13,504 nt of DNA from Opitutia bacterium (GTDB lineage: Bacteria > Verrucomicrobiota > Verrucomicrobiia > Opitutales > UBA953), in NCBI GenBank assembly GCA_003485955.1, contig DNHH01000046.1:1113-14616 (forward strand), in the 5' to 3' direction. This document shows, piece by piece, positions 1 to 7,913 of the stretch. Under the pieces are notes generated by a model. It saw only the letters and a list, made by a program, of their open reading frames with translations, searched no databases and was not told the origin of the DNA. The translations under genes were made by a program, and so were the position numbers. Each line of letters opens with the position of its first letter. Within the stretch, counting starts at the first letter, position 1.

Positions 1-2
1 TG

Positions 3-377
3 TTCACCATCGTCTACGTCGGTTCGCCCGAAGAAGCCAAGGCCATGGCCGAGGCCGGCGCGGACGTCATCATCGCCCACGTCGGCACCACTGTCGGAGG
101 CTCCATCGGCGTCACCCAAGCCACCATGACACTACCTGAGGCGGCCAAGGCTACCCAGGCGATGATCGACGCAGGCAAAGCAGTGCGCGACGACCTTATC
201 TTCCTCAGTCACGGTGGGCCGATTAATACGCCCGAGGATGCTGCCTACATCAATCAGAACACGGATTGCCAAGGGTTTGTTGGCGCTTCTAGTCTCGAAC
301 GCATGGCCGTCGAGCAGTCGCTGCCTGAGTTGACCCGACGATTTAAGCAAATTCCTGTGAAGCGGACTGTCCGCTAA
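3..377 (+). CDS. TIM-barrel 'phosphoenolpyruvate hydrolase' family protein, 3' fragment
   Basis: This is the C-terminal part of a gene that starts before the window; the open frame runs from base 3 to the TAA at 375-377 (about 124 residues). The core around AGADVIIAHVGTTVGGSIGV, followed by SHGGPI and GFVGASSLER, fits the C-terminal strands of the PEP_hydrolase/TIM-barrel family (PF09370), whose phosphate-binding glycines lie at the ends of beta strands. In plants the same domain is fused to UPF0261 in the Tm-1 virus-resistance protein. Here it is a separate gene, followed after 8 bp by a UPF0261 gene, so the two are probably cotranscribed and may act as a complex. The true reaction of the family is poorly established and I infer none. 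Confidence 0.8.
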   Translation, partial: FTIVYVGSPEEAKAMAEAGADVIIAHVGTTVGGSIGVTQATMTLPEAAKATQAMIDAGKAVRDDLIFLSHGGPINTPEDAAYINQNTDCQGFVGASSLERMAVEQSLPELTRRFKQIPVKRTVR

Positions 378-385
378 TACCTACC

Positions 386-1594
386 ATGGCGACGATTGCC
401 GTGCTCGGGACTCTCGACTCAAAAGGCGAGGAGCATGCATTTGTTGCTAAGTTGATTAAAGCCCGAGGGCACCAAGCGCTCATGATTGATGTGGGTACGG
501 GTGCGCCTCCGACCGTTAAGCCTGATATCACGCGCGAAGAAGTTGCGGCGGTTGCGGGAATAAATCTCGCAGAACTCATCGCCCGCAAAGATCGCGGCGA
601 ATGCGTTGTGGCGATGTCACAGGCGGCACCCGTGATGCTCGCTAAGCTTGCAGCCGAAGGTCGCATCCAAGGCGTCATCTCGCTCGGCGGAGGTGGCGGT
701 ACCGCGATTGCCACCGCTGCGATGCGTGCTTTACCGATTGGTTTCCCTAAGTTGATGGTGTCGACATTGGCAGCGGGTAACGTCGCTCCCTATTTAGGCA
801 CGAAAGATATCACCATGATGCCAAGCCTGGCGGACGTCGCTGGGCTGAACCGTCTTTCGATGGTTATCTTTACTCGGGCGGCTGGTGCGATCTGCGGTAT
901 GGTTGAATCTGAACCACAAGTTTCCGCGACGCGGCCACTCGTGGTTGCAAGTATGTTCGGTAACACGACCGCGTGTGTGACGACCGCGCGTGCCGTGCTC
1001 GAAGAAGCAGGCTATGAAGTTTTAGTCTTTGCCGCGACGGGCGCTGGTGGACGGAGTATGGAAGCAGTTATTGAGAGTGGGATTGTTTCTGGTGTGTTGG
1101 ATCTCACGACCACCGAATGGGCCGATGAGCTCGTCGGCGGGGTGCTTAATGCCGGCCCAACACGCATGGATGCTGCCGTTAAGGCGCGCATCCCCGTTGT
1201 GGTCGCTCCTGGGTGTCTCGATATGGTTAATTTTGGCGAGAAGGCTTCTGTACCCGCTAAATTCTCCAACCGTACTTTCTATATTCATAATCCACAGGTG
1301 ACCTTGATGCGCACAACACCTTCGGAGTGTGCGGAGCTCGGAGCGATTCTCGCGAAGAAGGTTAACGCATACACGGTACCATCAGCTGTGATGATACCGC
1401 GCAAGGCCATCAGTGTGATTAGCGCTGCGGGTAAGGCTTTTCATGATGCCACGGCGGACGCGGCGCTTTTTGATGCCCTCCGTCAGGGCAGCAAAGTGCC
1501 AGTTCATGAGTTTGACTGCGAAATCAATGACCCTGTATTCGCAATGGCTTGTGCGAATACGTTAATCGAACTGATGCGTGGGCAGAAATCTTAA
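386..1594 (+). CDS. UPF0261 / Tm-1-like ATP-binding domain protein
   Basis: A complete 402-residue protein, the usual length for the UPF0261 family. The N-terminal lobe begins IAVLGTLDSKGEEHAFVA, the hallmark of the family. It continues with a glycine-rich loop SLGGGGGTAIAT (about residues 107-118) and a segment STLAAGNVAPYLGTKDI. The second lobe begins near residue 184 with RPLVVASMFGNTT and contains GAGGRSMEAVI and VVAPGCLDMVNF. This is the two-lobed ATP-binding fold known from the N-terminal domain of plant Tm-1. The ATG lies 8 bp after the stop of the TIM-barrel gene with no Shine-Dalgarno sequence, suggesting translation coupled to the upstream gene. The pair corresponds to the two halves of plant Tm-1 in reversed order. 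The molecular role in bacteria is unknown. Family assignment is firm; function is open. Confidence 0.9.
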   Translation: MATIAVLGTLDSKGEEHAFVAKLIKARGHQALMIDVGTGAPPTVKPDITREEVAAVAGINLAELIARKDRGECVVAMSQAAPVMLAKLAAEGRIQGVISLGGGGGTAIATAAMRALPIGFPKLMVSTLAAGNVAPYLGTKDITMMPSLADVAGLNRLSMVIFTRAAGAICGMVESEPQVSATRPLVVASMFGNTTACVTTARAVLEEAGYEVLVFAATGAGGRSMEAVIESGIVSGVLDLTTTEWADELVGGVLNAGPTRMDAAVKARIPVVVAPGCLDMVNFGEKASVPAKFSNRTFYIHNPQVTLMRTTPSECAELGAILAKKVNAYTVPSAVMIPRKAISVISAAGKAFHDATADAALFDALRQGSKVPVHEFDCEINDPVFAMACANTLIELMRGQKS

Positions 1595-1600
1595 GGCAAA

Positions 1601-3850
1601 TTAGCGTTCGCTGTCTTCCGCTTCGTCTGTGTCGCCCCTGTCAGGTCTGATGCGCGCCCCTTGAGCATTGTAGACGTTCTGACCATTACGTGGGATTACC
1701 ACGAGTGCACTGCCCTTGTCTTCTTGTCGTTGATTCTTCTTTGGGTCGACAGCTTGGATGCGAATGCTTGTGCCATTGGATTCGACTTTGATGGGCAACC
1801 CTTCGGCATTTTTAAGAATTACGAGACGTTCTTTGCTGAAATCTGGCAAGGGATCCACAATCGCAGCGTCTTTAGCCTTACGTACGTTGTCCTTAAATCC
1901 AGTTGCGGTTACCACGAGCTCGTCTTGCCAGCCGCCTGATGACTGCCAGCCGGTAAGTGTACGCCACTCTTTGATTTCTTTGAAGGGTGCGGTGTCGGCA
2001 TCGATGGAGACAAGGCCTGCTTTGCCATTCGGTAGTACGGCAATTGTGACCTTGAGGAGTCCGGTGTTACGCAGTTCTTCCCACGCTGCGCCTTTACCTT
2101 CTTCGACGTAGTAAGCTTCAATGCCGAAGCGAAGTTCATTCCCCCCTCTCCAGCGATAGCCAGTGAGTCCTTGTAGATAAAGTCCTTCGCTCGGGCGTAC
2201 GAGGGTCGGTTTCCCGCCAGTCCATTCTCCGTTGGTCTTTTTCACTAAAGGAACGAATACGATGGTATCTTCGGGTAGCCATTTGCGTGCGTCTTCGTCG
2301 TCAGGCGCTCCGAGTTGTGCAGATAATAGTTTCGCGTCTTTATCTGATATTCGAGCGAAGTCGTAACTGAGGATAACGTATTCACCCTTTAACATATCGC
2401 GCGGGTCGACCGGTTCCGCGCGCAACACAATGCGTTCACCGTTTCGCAGAGGTTGCAGGTGATTCCAGACCATGTAACCGATGACTGCCACCTGGGCGAC
2501 GCACGCCGCGATGAGCAGGCCGCGGGATAATGGGCGTACTTTGTCTGCCAATGTTTCAACCCATGCTGGATGGAAGTCCGCCATCCTCTCAGCAACAGGT
2601 TTTTCGGCAAGTGAACGCCAGAGGCGTGCTAAGAAGAAGAGACCTGCGCTGATGACAGCAAAGAATGCAGCCATACCCAGCATCCCGATTTCCTTTTCGA
2701 TATCAGTGTAGCGCACAATCAACCAAACAATAAAGACAAGGCTGCCGTAGACATAAGGGCGTAGTCGCCCTTCCGCTAAACCCAGTCGCATTTGCGCAAT
2801 CGCCAGAGCTAGAGTTAAGAGGTTAGCCGCGACGACGCAGAGCGTTACAATCAAGGTGCTGCTATTGCCGAGTTCGCGTAGCACAAAGAGACTGCCAATG
2901 CTGGCGGCGAGAATAGCGCCAAGTTTGCCATGGCTGTCACGGGCTTTAAAGACGCCCCAGCCGATGATAAGCGCGCCGATGGCAGTGAGAATCGGTGTGT
3001 ACGTCCAGAAGTTCGAATTAAACGAGGCCGAGGGTTGTCCAAGGGCGATACACAAGATGGTCGCAGTGACAACGCCGACGACGCGCCAGCCGCGTGAGCG
3101 CGGGTCACCAGGTTGGTGTAATGCGGCGATCGCCAGCGGTGCGACGAGCAAGATGGGGTTGAAGTCGTTCGAGCTGTTACCCATGCCAACGAGTGCTAAG
3201 AGCGGCCAGCAGAAGGCGATTACGCCAATGATGATTGGCCGCGAGCGGCGATAGCCAGCAATTGCCGAAGGGGCGAGCAAGAGTGCGTAGAACAGAATCT
3301 CGAGTTCGTTACCGGTGCGCCACCACTGGTTTTGGTTTTCGGCCACAAACCAGCCCGAGGCTAAACCAATCACCAGCAAGTGAAGCAATGTAGTGTCGAG
3401 TAGTAGGGCAAAGGGTAGTACGCCGAGACACCACGCCAAGTAAGCGTCCGGTTGGTGTGCATCGAGGTGGAAGATTTGTCCGGTTAGCCCGATGGCCGCC
3501 CCGTAGAGTAGACAGCTCGCAAATAGACCAAGGGCTGCGCCTTGGGGACGATTTCGTAGAAGGTAACTTACGCCGATGCCTTGAATCGCTATGAGTACGC
3601 CTACGACGGTTGTCATTCGGCCAGTGCGTGAAAGGTCTTCCCAATTATGGCTGATAACCAGGACGACGGCGGCGAAGAGTACAAGTACCGCGAGTGCTCT
3701 CAGGGCAAAGGTCAGTCGGCCTGTACCCGTTTCTTCTGCTGGGTAGCGAGCGAGGATGCGTTCGCGTTGAGCTTCGCCGATTAAACCTTCACGAGCCCAC
3801 ACAGTTGTTTCATCGGTTAGCCAAGTGCGGATGCGTTCGGGGAGCGACAT
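1601..3850 (-). CDS. DUF2157 membrane protein with C-terminal GDYXXLXY domain
   Basis: A 749-residue integral membrane protein. Residues 1-40 are a soluble DUF2157-type head (WAREGLIGEAQRERILARYP), followed by more than a dozen hydrophobic segments between about 46 and 410 and another at 443-461. After that comes a soluble, probably extracytoplasmic, domain of about 290 residues opening with RAEPVDPRDMLKGEYVILSY (477-496). That is the GDYXXLXY signature with Asp replaced by Glu (G489-E490-Y491-L494-Y496). DUF2157 and GDYXXLXY proteins are often separate adjacent genes; here they are one polypeptide. The C-terminus is strongly acidic. The gene converges on UPF0261 with 6 bp between stops and is separated from the upstream aldolase by that gene's terminator, so it needs its own promoter. 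Function unknown; a membrane or envelope role is inferred only from topology. Confidence 0.85.
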   Translation of the reverse strand: MSLPERIRTWLTDETTVWAREGLIGEAQRERILARYPAEETGTGRLTFALRALAVLVLFAAVVLVISHNWEDLSRTGRMTTVVGVLIAIQGIGVSYLLRNRPQGAALGLFASCLLYGAAIGLTGQIFHLDAHQPDAYLAWCLGVLPFALLLDTTLLHLLVIGLASGWFVAENQNQWWRTGNELEILFYALLLAPSAIAGYRRSRPIIIGVIAFCWPLLALVGMGNSSNDFNPILLVAPLAIAALHQPGDPRSRGWRVVGVVTATILCIALGQPSASFNSNFWTYTPILTAIGALIIGWGVFKARDSHGKLGAILAASIGSLFVLRELGNSSTLIVTLCVVAANLLTLALAIAQMRLGLAEGRLRPYVYGSLVFIVWLIVRYTDIEKEIGMLGMAAFFAVISAGLFFLARLWRSLAEKPVAERMADFHPAWVETLADKVRPLSRGLLIAACVAQVAVIGYMVWNHLQPLRNGERIVLRAEPVDPRDMLKGEYVILSYDFARISDKDAKLLSAQLGAPDDEDARKWLPEDTIVFVPLVKKTNGEWTGGKPTLVRPSEGLYLQGLTGYRWRGGNELRFGIEAYYVEEGKGAAWEELRNTGLLKVTIAVLPNGKAGLVSIDADTAPFKEIKEWRTLTGWQSSGGWQDELVVTATGFKDNVRKAKDAAIVDPLPDFSKERLVILKNAEGLPIKVESNGTSIRIQAVDPKKNQRQEDKGSALVVIPRNGQNVYNAQGARIRPDRGDTDEAEDSER

Positions 3851-3904
3851 GGGGGGAGTGTATCAGAAGCGAAAAAAGGGGAAAGGGTAAAGGGGCTGAA
3901 AGGA

Positions 3905-3932
3905 GACTAAAGACTAAGGACTAAGGACTAAA
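3905..3932. repeat. Four tandem heptamers GACTAA(A/G), left arm
   Basis: Four perfect head-to-tail units begin at 3905, 3912, 3919 and 3926 and read GACTAAA, GACTAAG, GACTAAG, GACTAAA. They lie in the leader side of the DUF2157 gene, 55 bp upstream of its start. The same unit occurs in opposite orientation at 4015-4035, so the two arrays could form a long imperfect hairpin. The purine-rich stretch 3870-3904 leading into the array may include decayed units. I do not recognise this as a named element. Confidence 0.8.
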
Positions 3933-4014
3933 ATTGATATTAAGAATTAAGCGGCTGATTGGCGGAATAAATGAACGAGAGATTCCCCTGAGGCCTATCA
4001 AAGAGTTACTACGC

Positions 4015-4035
4015 TTTAGTCCTTAGCCTTTAGTC
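4015..4035. repeat. Three tandem heptamers, inverted copy of the 3905-3932 array
   Basis: Units TTTAGTC (4015), CTTAGCC (4022) and TTTAGTC (4029) are the reverse complement of GACTAAR with one substitution. Aligned against the left array the 21-bp arm matches at 19 positions. The two arms are separated by 82 bp of AT-rich non-coding sequence. The right arm lies 24 bp downstream, in the direction of transcription, of the aldolase terminator. Confidence 0.75.
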
Positions 4036-4058
4036 ATTCGTCTATTACGGAGTTGGTA

Positions 4059-4089
4059 CAAAAAAAGCCCCGGTTTGTGGCCGGGGCTT
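4059..4089 (-). terminator. Intrinsic terminator of the fructose-bisphosphate aldolase unit
   Basis: Read on the minus strand, a perfect 9-bp stem (AAGCCCCGG / CCGGGGCTT, 4081-4089 with 4065-4073) with a 7-nt loop is followed by a run of seven T (4059-4065). It begins 23 bp after the aldolase stop and closes the five-gene minus-strand unit. The CCCCGG core recurs in both outer-membrane gene terminators at 12759 and 13470. Confidence 0.93.
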
Positions 4090-4112
4090 GATTTCGTTCT
4101 GGAAGTCGCGCG

Positions 4113-5186
4113 TTAAGCGACGGTGACGTCTTTGCAGAGATAGACGTCTTGGATGGTGTGGAGAAGCTTAGCGCCTTCTTCAATCGGACGTTGGAATGCC
4201 TTACGTCCGGAAATGAGGCCTTGGCCGCCGGCACGCTTATTAATGACAGCAGTTTTGACAGCTTCAGCGAAGTCGTTGCTGCCCGAAGGGCCGCCCGAAT
4301 TAATTAAACCGATACGACCCATGTAGCAGTTGGCCACCTGGTAGCGGGTAAGGTCGATCGGGTGATCGGAGCTGAGTTCAGTGTACATACGTTTGTCGAT
4401 TTTGCCGTATGACGACTCGGTCTGCTGGATGGCGAGGTAGCCACCGTTGTTCTCGGGAAGTTTCTGTTTGATGATGTCGGCTTGGATGGTGACGCCGAGG
4501 TGGTTGGCTTGGCCGGTGAGGTCAGCGGAGACGTGGTAGTCTTTATCTTTCTTGAAGGCACTGTTGCGGGTGTAGCACCAGAGGACGGTGGCCATACCCA
4601 TTTCGTGCGCCATCGCGAAGGCTTGGGAGACTTCGATGATTTGACGGTTCGATTCTTCGGAGCCGAAATAGATGGTCGCGCCGACAGCCGCACAGCCCAT
4701 GTCAGCAGCTTGCTTGATGGTGCCGTACATAACTTGGTCGCCGACGTTCGGGTAGGTGAGAAGTTGGTTATGGTTAATCTTCACCATCAGAGGGATTTTG
4801 TGGGCATAACGACGGGAGACGCTGCCGAGCACGCCGAAGGTGGAACAGACCGCATTGCAACCGCCCTCGATGGCGAGCTTCACGATATTTTCGCCGTCGA
4901 AGTAAATGGGGTTCTTCGCAAACGAAGCTCCTGCCGAGTGTTCGATGCCTTGGTCGACGGGCAGGATGGAAACGTAGCCGGTACCCGCGAGACGTCCGGA
5001 ACCATAGAGGCGCTGAAGGTTGGCGAGGACGCGATTGTTGCGGTCTGAAGGTGCGAAAGCGTGCTCAACCCAATTGCCGTGCGGCACGTGGATTTGCTCT
5101 TTGCTGATCTTCGGGTTCTTAAACCCGAGGAGGCTGTCTGCCTCGGCGCCGAGGAGCTTTTGGATGTCGCTGTAGGATGTGCTCAT
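4113..5186 (-). CDS. fbaB: Class I fructose-bisphosphate aldolase (DhnA/FbaB type)
   Basis: This cytoplasmic 357-residue enzyme cleaves fructose-1,6-bisphosphate to dihydroxyacetone phosphate and glyceraldehyde-3-phosphate, or runs the reverse reaction, through a Schiff base and without metal. It resembles Escherichia coli FbaB almost end to end: GTGYVSILPVDQGIEHSAGA (residues 68-87), the segment around KINHN (136-140), GATIYFGSEESNRQIIEVS (169-187), YHVSADLTGQANHL (217-230) and INSGGPSG. The Schiff-base lysine is expected in ADIIKQK (K240 or K242), as in the family. The start MSTSYSDIQKLLG matches the family N-terminus; no Shine-Dalgarno motif precedes it. It lies 74 bp downstream of the SulP stop on the same strand and is followed by a strong terminator, so it may be read from the operon or from a promoter in that gap. 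I cannot place a convincing one. Confidence 0.96.
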   Translation of the reverse strand: MSTSYSDIQKLLGAEADSLLGFKNPKISKEQIHVPHGNWVEHAFAPSDRNNRVLANLQRLYGSGRLAGTGYVSILPVDQGIEHSAGASFAKNPIYFDGENIVKLAIEGGCNAVCSTFGVLGSVSRRYAHKIPLMVKINHNQLLTYPNVGDQVMYGTIKQAADMGCAAVGATIYFGSEESNRQIIEVSQAFAMAHEMGMATVLWCYTRNSAFKKDKDYHVSADLTGQANHLGVTIQADIIKQKLPENNGGYLAIQQTESSYGKIDKRMYTELSSDHPIDLTRYQVANCYMGRIGLINSGGPSGSNDFAEAVKTAVINKRAGGQGLISGRKAFQRPIEEGAKLLHTIQDVYLCKDVTVA

Positions 5187-5260
5187 ATGTGTGGAAAGTT
5201 AACCCCGCTATCCAAGGGCTGGTGCCCCTCTCTCATCAAGCGGAGAATGCAGTTTTGGGT

Positions 5261-7120
5261 CTAGATTTGCCAATCTTCGTGTCTAGACGCTGCAGAACGC
5301 GGTAAGTCGGGGTGGGGAGAGGTTAAGATTTTAAGAACCGCCTCGTTTTCCCCAGAGAGTTTCCGGGCCCGTCTGACTGCTTCGGCGAGCGACAGGGTCG
5401 GGTTGGTTGGGTCATCGGAGAGGACATTTTCGCCTCCGATAGTCTCGATCAGGCCTGCGCCTTCGAGTACGCGCTGTGTCTCTGGGGTTACTTCGCAAAG
5501 GATGAGGTGACGTCCCCCTTTGCGGAGAATTTCTGCCACGTCTCTAAGTAAGAGTACGCCATTGGCGTCGAGATGCTCAGCTTCGCGGAACTTAAGTACG
5601 AGTACGCGCAGATTGGAATCTGACGACGCACGACGCAGGTGCTCGTGGAAAGCTTGTGTCGCGCCAAAGTGTAAACTGCCAGCGACATGTAGGATGCAGA
5701 TACTGGAACTTGGGAGATTGGCTTCGCGGCGACGCACTTCGCCATTTTCTGAAAAGGTATATTCGACGACTTGAGGTGACGCTGTTTGCTTCAGGTAGAA
5801 AGCAATCGCCACAGCAGTACCGAGGAAGATGGCGATATCGAGTGGTGCAATCAGCGCTGTCACCAATGTCACTAAAAACGTAACCCGATCTTGGGTGCTC
5901 GAACGTAAGATCAGTCGCACCACGGGAAGGTTTGCGAGTTCACGCTCTGCGGCGATGACGAGAATGGCTAGGGAGGCTAGGGGGATTTTTGCGACTATAC
6001 CGCTAGCAGCGAAGCCGATGCCCAAGATGAGTATGCCGGTGAAGATCGAAGCGAATCCACTCCGTGCCCCGGCAGTTATATTAATGGCCGAACGGCTGAC
6101 GGACCCAGACGCGGGCATTCCTGAGCAGGCTCCACAGGCGAGGTTTGCCGCCCCGATTCCCAAAATCTCTTGGTGAATATCTGCGGGTTGGCCGGTTTTT
6201 AAAGCAGAGGCCCGGGCGTTAGCGGTACTCTCAATCACAATCAGCACCGCCAGTGCGAGTGCAGGTGAGAAGAGGATCGAAAAGGTACGGAAGGAAAAAT
6301 CAGGCGAAAGATCTGCCGTCCAGCGGGCACCATCGCCCACATAGGTGAAGAGACCCTGCCGAGGGGCGTGTCCTTGTGACAGGGAAACATTTTCTGCGAT
6401 CATCGCAAAAAATGACGCAGTGGCGATGGCTGCTAAGATAGCTGGCCCTGTGTCTTTGGTGCGTCGTACCAAAATAAAGACGCAGAGCGTGGCAATGGCC
6501 ACGAGCATATTGGAATTCAGTAAATCGCGACCCGCGGTGGCGATACGCCAAAAGACTTCGATGGGTGTAGCGGTGGCATCCACGGAAACTCCCAGAGCAA
6601 CCGGAAGTTGCATGGCGGTAATGCGAATAGCCGCTGCAGCAATGTAGGCCGCAATCACTGTGCGTGGAATAAAATCTGCGAAGCCTCCCAGGCGCAGCCA
6701 AGAGGTTAGTAAAAGAAAGAGACCCGTCATCAGCAGGAGTGCCGGTAACAGTGCTACGCGCATTTCTGGCTGGGTGGCGCCCATTGCGGTGAATGCGCCG
6801 ACGAGTAAGGCAGCCGATGCATTGGTCGGCCCGCTTGAGAGTAAGGGCGAGCCTGCCAGCACGGGTGCCACAATCGCCGCAATACCGCTCGTTAAGATTC
6901 CACACCAAACGGGGAGTCCTGCCTTCGTTGCGAAGGCGAGGGCCATCGGAAATGCGAGTAGGGCGACGGTCAGGCCTGCAGTGAAATCGGATTTCAGGGA
7001 AACACTGTCCGCAGTGCGAAAGGCGTCTCGCAGCGGAAAGACTCGCAGACGTGGCAAAGCACGGAGCCAATCCAGTGTCTGCCGAATGGCAGAACCTTCA
7101 TTGGGCGTAGGTGATTTCAC
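5261..7120 (-). CDS. SulP-family anion transporter with STAS domain
   Basis: A 619-residue inner-membrane transporter of the SulP/SLC26 family, which moves sulfate, bicarbonate or other anions. The family entry segment LRVFPLRDAF...DFTAGLTVALLAFPMALAFA is at 25-64, SSGPTNA at 95-101, and the signature GMPASGSVSRSAIN at 334-347. The membrane core ends near 443 and a cytoplasmic STAS domain covers about 473-585, with the loop LDANG at 517-521 where many STAS domains have Ser or Thr. The start is GTG (7118-7120), forced by an in-frame TAA directly upstream. It follows DUF2017 after 45 bp on the same strand. No carbonic anhydrase or sulfur-assimilation gene is adjacent, so the substrate cannot be named. 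Confidence 0.93.
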   Translation of the reverse strand: MKSPTPNEGSAIRQTLDWLRALPRLRVFPLRDAFRTADSVSLKSDFTAGLTVALLAFPMALAFATKAGLPVWCGILTSGIAAIVAPVLAGSPLLSSGPTNASAALLVGAFTAMGATQPEMRVALLPALLLMTGLFLLLTSWLRLGGFADFIPRTVIAAYIAAAAIRITAMQLPVALGVSVDATATPIEVFWRIATAGRDLLNSNMLVAIATLCVFILVRRTKDTGPAILAAIATASFFAMIAENVSLSQGHAPRQGLFTYVGDGARWTADLSPDFSFRTFSILFSPALALAVLIVIESTANARASALKTGQPADIHQEILGIGAANLACGACSGMPASGSVSRSAINITAGARSGFASIFTGILILGIGFAASGIVAKIPLASLAILVIAAERELANLPVVRLILRSSTQDRVTFLVTLVTALIAPLDIAIFLGTAVAIAFYLKQTASPQVVEYTFSENGEVRRREANLPSSSICILHVAGSLHFGATQAFHEHLRRASSDSNLRVLVLKFREAEHLDANGVLLLRDVAEILRKGGRHLILCEVTPETQRVLEGAGLIETIGGENVLSDDPTNPTLSLAEAVRRARKLSGENEAVLKILTSPHPDLPRSAASRHEDWQI

Positions 7121-7165
7121 TTAGCCAATGGAGAGACACTCAGACCGCTTATCAACCGATTTCCT

Positions 7166-7627
7166 CTAAGATTTATCGAGTTGATCGATGAGGGCGAACT
7201 GTAGAAGGCCAAAGCAATCATAACAGGCCAAGGCGTGGCGCTGCTCGGAAGGAATTTTAGAGGTCAGTTTAGCCAAGGCTTGTTCGCTCTCAAGTGCGCT
7301 GTCGGGTATGTCGGGAAATACGGATTCGCGCAGGGTGATTCGGATAGAAGAAAGTGCGCGGACGATGGCCCAGGCAGCTTCCTCGTTTGGGATCTCGATG
7401 ACGGCTGGATTACCTTTTGCTCGTGAGATACTTTCGGCAAGAAGGGTGCATTCTTCTGCGGCACTTTCACCCAGTACATCTGCCCAAGTCTTCGTGAATT
7501 CAGCATCGTCTTGCGGAACGTTCGCACGGTTCACAGCCGAACGGCTAGCAGCTGGGCCAGCAAGCCTGAGCAACTCAGTGAGAATTCCCCGAGCCTCCGG
7601 CGTCATTGCGAGGCGAAGTTTAGGCAC
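7166..7627 (-). CDS. DUF2017 family protein, partner gene of clpS
   Basis: I choose the GTG at 7625-7627 as start, giving 153 residues beginning MPKLRLAMTPEARGIL, which matches the LRLSPEE-like N-terminus of DUF2017 proteins. The ATG at 7606 is an alternative. A longer open frame back to 7711 would overlap clpS by 92 bp and adds no family-like sequence. The start overlaps the clpS stop by 8 bp, so translation is probably coupled. The protein is soluble, helical and acidic (EFTKTWADVLGESAAEECTLL, IPNEEAAWAIVRALSSIRI), ending in a conserved-looking YDCFGLLQFALIDQL. DUF2017 genes also sit next to clpS in Actinobacteria, which suggests a role connected with ClpS or Clp protease, but the function is unknown. 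Confidence 0.82.
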   Translation of the reverse strand: MPKLRLAMTPEARGILTELLRLAGPAASRSAVNRANVPQDDAEFTKTWADVLGESAAEECTLLAESISRAKGNPAVIEIPNEEAAWAIVRALSSIRITLRESVFPDIPDSALESEQALAKLTSKIPSEQRHALACYDCFGLLQFALIDQLDKS

Positions 7628-7907
7628 CGGTTTCGAGCGATGCACGTAAGTGCCACTGTTGCAGTTGGAGTACGAGACTTTCGGCGCGTTCACGGCCACC
7701 CGTCCAAACAATGGAGCGACCCTCGTGGTGCACTTCGAGCATTAAGCGTTCAGCTTCTGGGCGTTTGACTTGGAGTACGCGGATGAAACACGCAGTGACA
7801 TAATTCATGGTGTTAACGGGATCATTAGCCACGACCACACACCAACGCGTCTCGAGCTTCGTACGCGTTGAGGATTTAGGTTTCGGGTTGGCTTTAGTCT
7901 TTGCCAC
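7620..7907 (-). CDS. clpS: ATP-dependent Clp protease adaptor ClpS
   Basis: A 95-residue adaptor that binds proteins with destabilising N-terminal residues and delivers them to ClpA or ClpC for degradation. After a flexible lysine-rich tail (1-20), the core begins WCVVVANDPVNTMNYVT (22-38), with N28-D29 in place of the usual N-D-D/Y loop and M34 in the substrate gate position. It continues with MLEVHHEGRSIVWTG (56-70), whose H60 matches the pocket histidine of Escherichia coli ClpS. The loop NDPVN is the actinobacterial-style variant. The start is GTG (7905-7907), 6 bp after the kinase stop, and no better start gives the full core. It overlaps DUF2017. No clpA or clpC is in the window. Confidence 0.93.
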   Translation of the reverse strand: MAKTKANPKPKSSTRTKLETRWCVVVANDPVNTMNYVTACFIRVLQVKRPEAERLMLEVHHEGRSIVWTGGRERAESLVLQLQQWHLRASLETGA

Positions 7908-7913
7908 GGTGAA

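Noticed and set aside
3905..4035. CRISPR array
   Set aside because: The units are 7 bp without spacers and occur in opposite orientations, and no cas gene is present.
4482..5048. A 188-codon open frame opposite the aldolase gene
   Set aside because: It mirrors the well-conserved aldolase in antisense, has no recognisable domain and is an expected by-product of that gene's codon use.
6300..7070. A 256-codon frame within the SulP gene on the same strand
   Set aside because: It is a shifted reading of the SulP coding sequence with low-complexity His/Arg/Ser content and no membrane pattern.
7628..7711. A longer N-terminus for the DUF2017 protein
   Set aside because: It would overlap clpS by 92 bp and encodes sequence unlike the family; the GTG at 7627 fits better.
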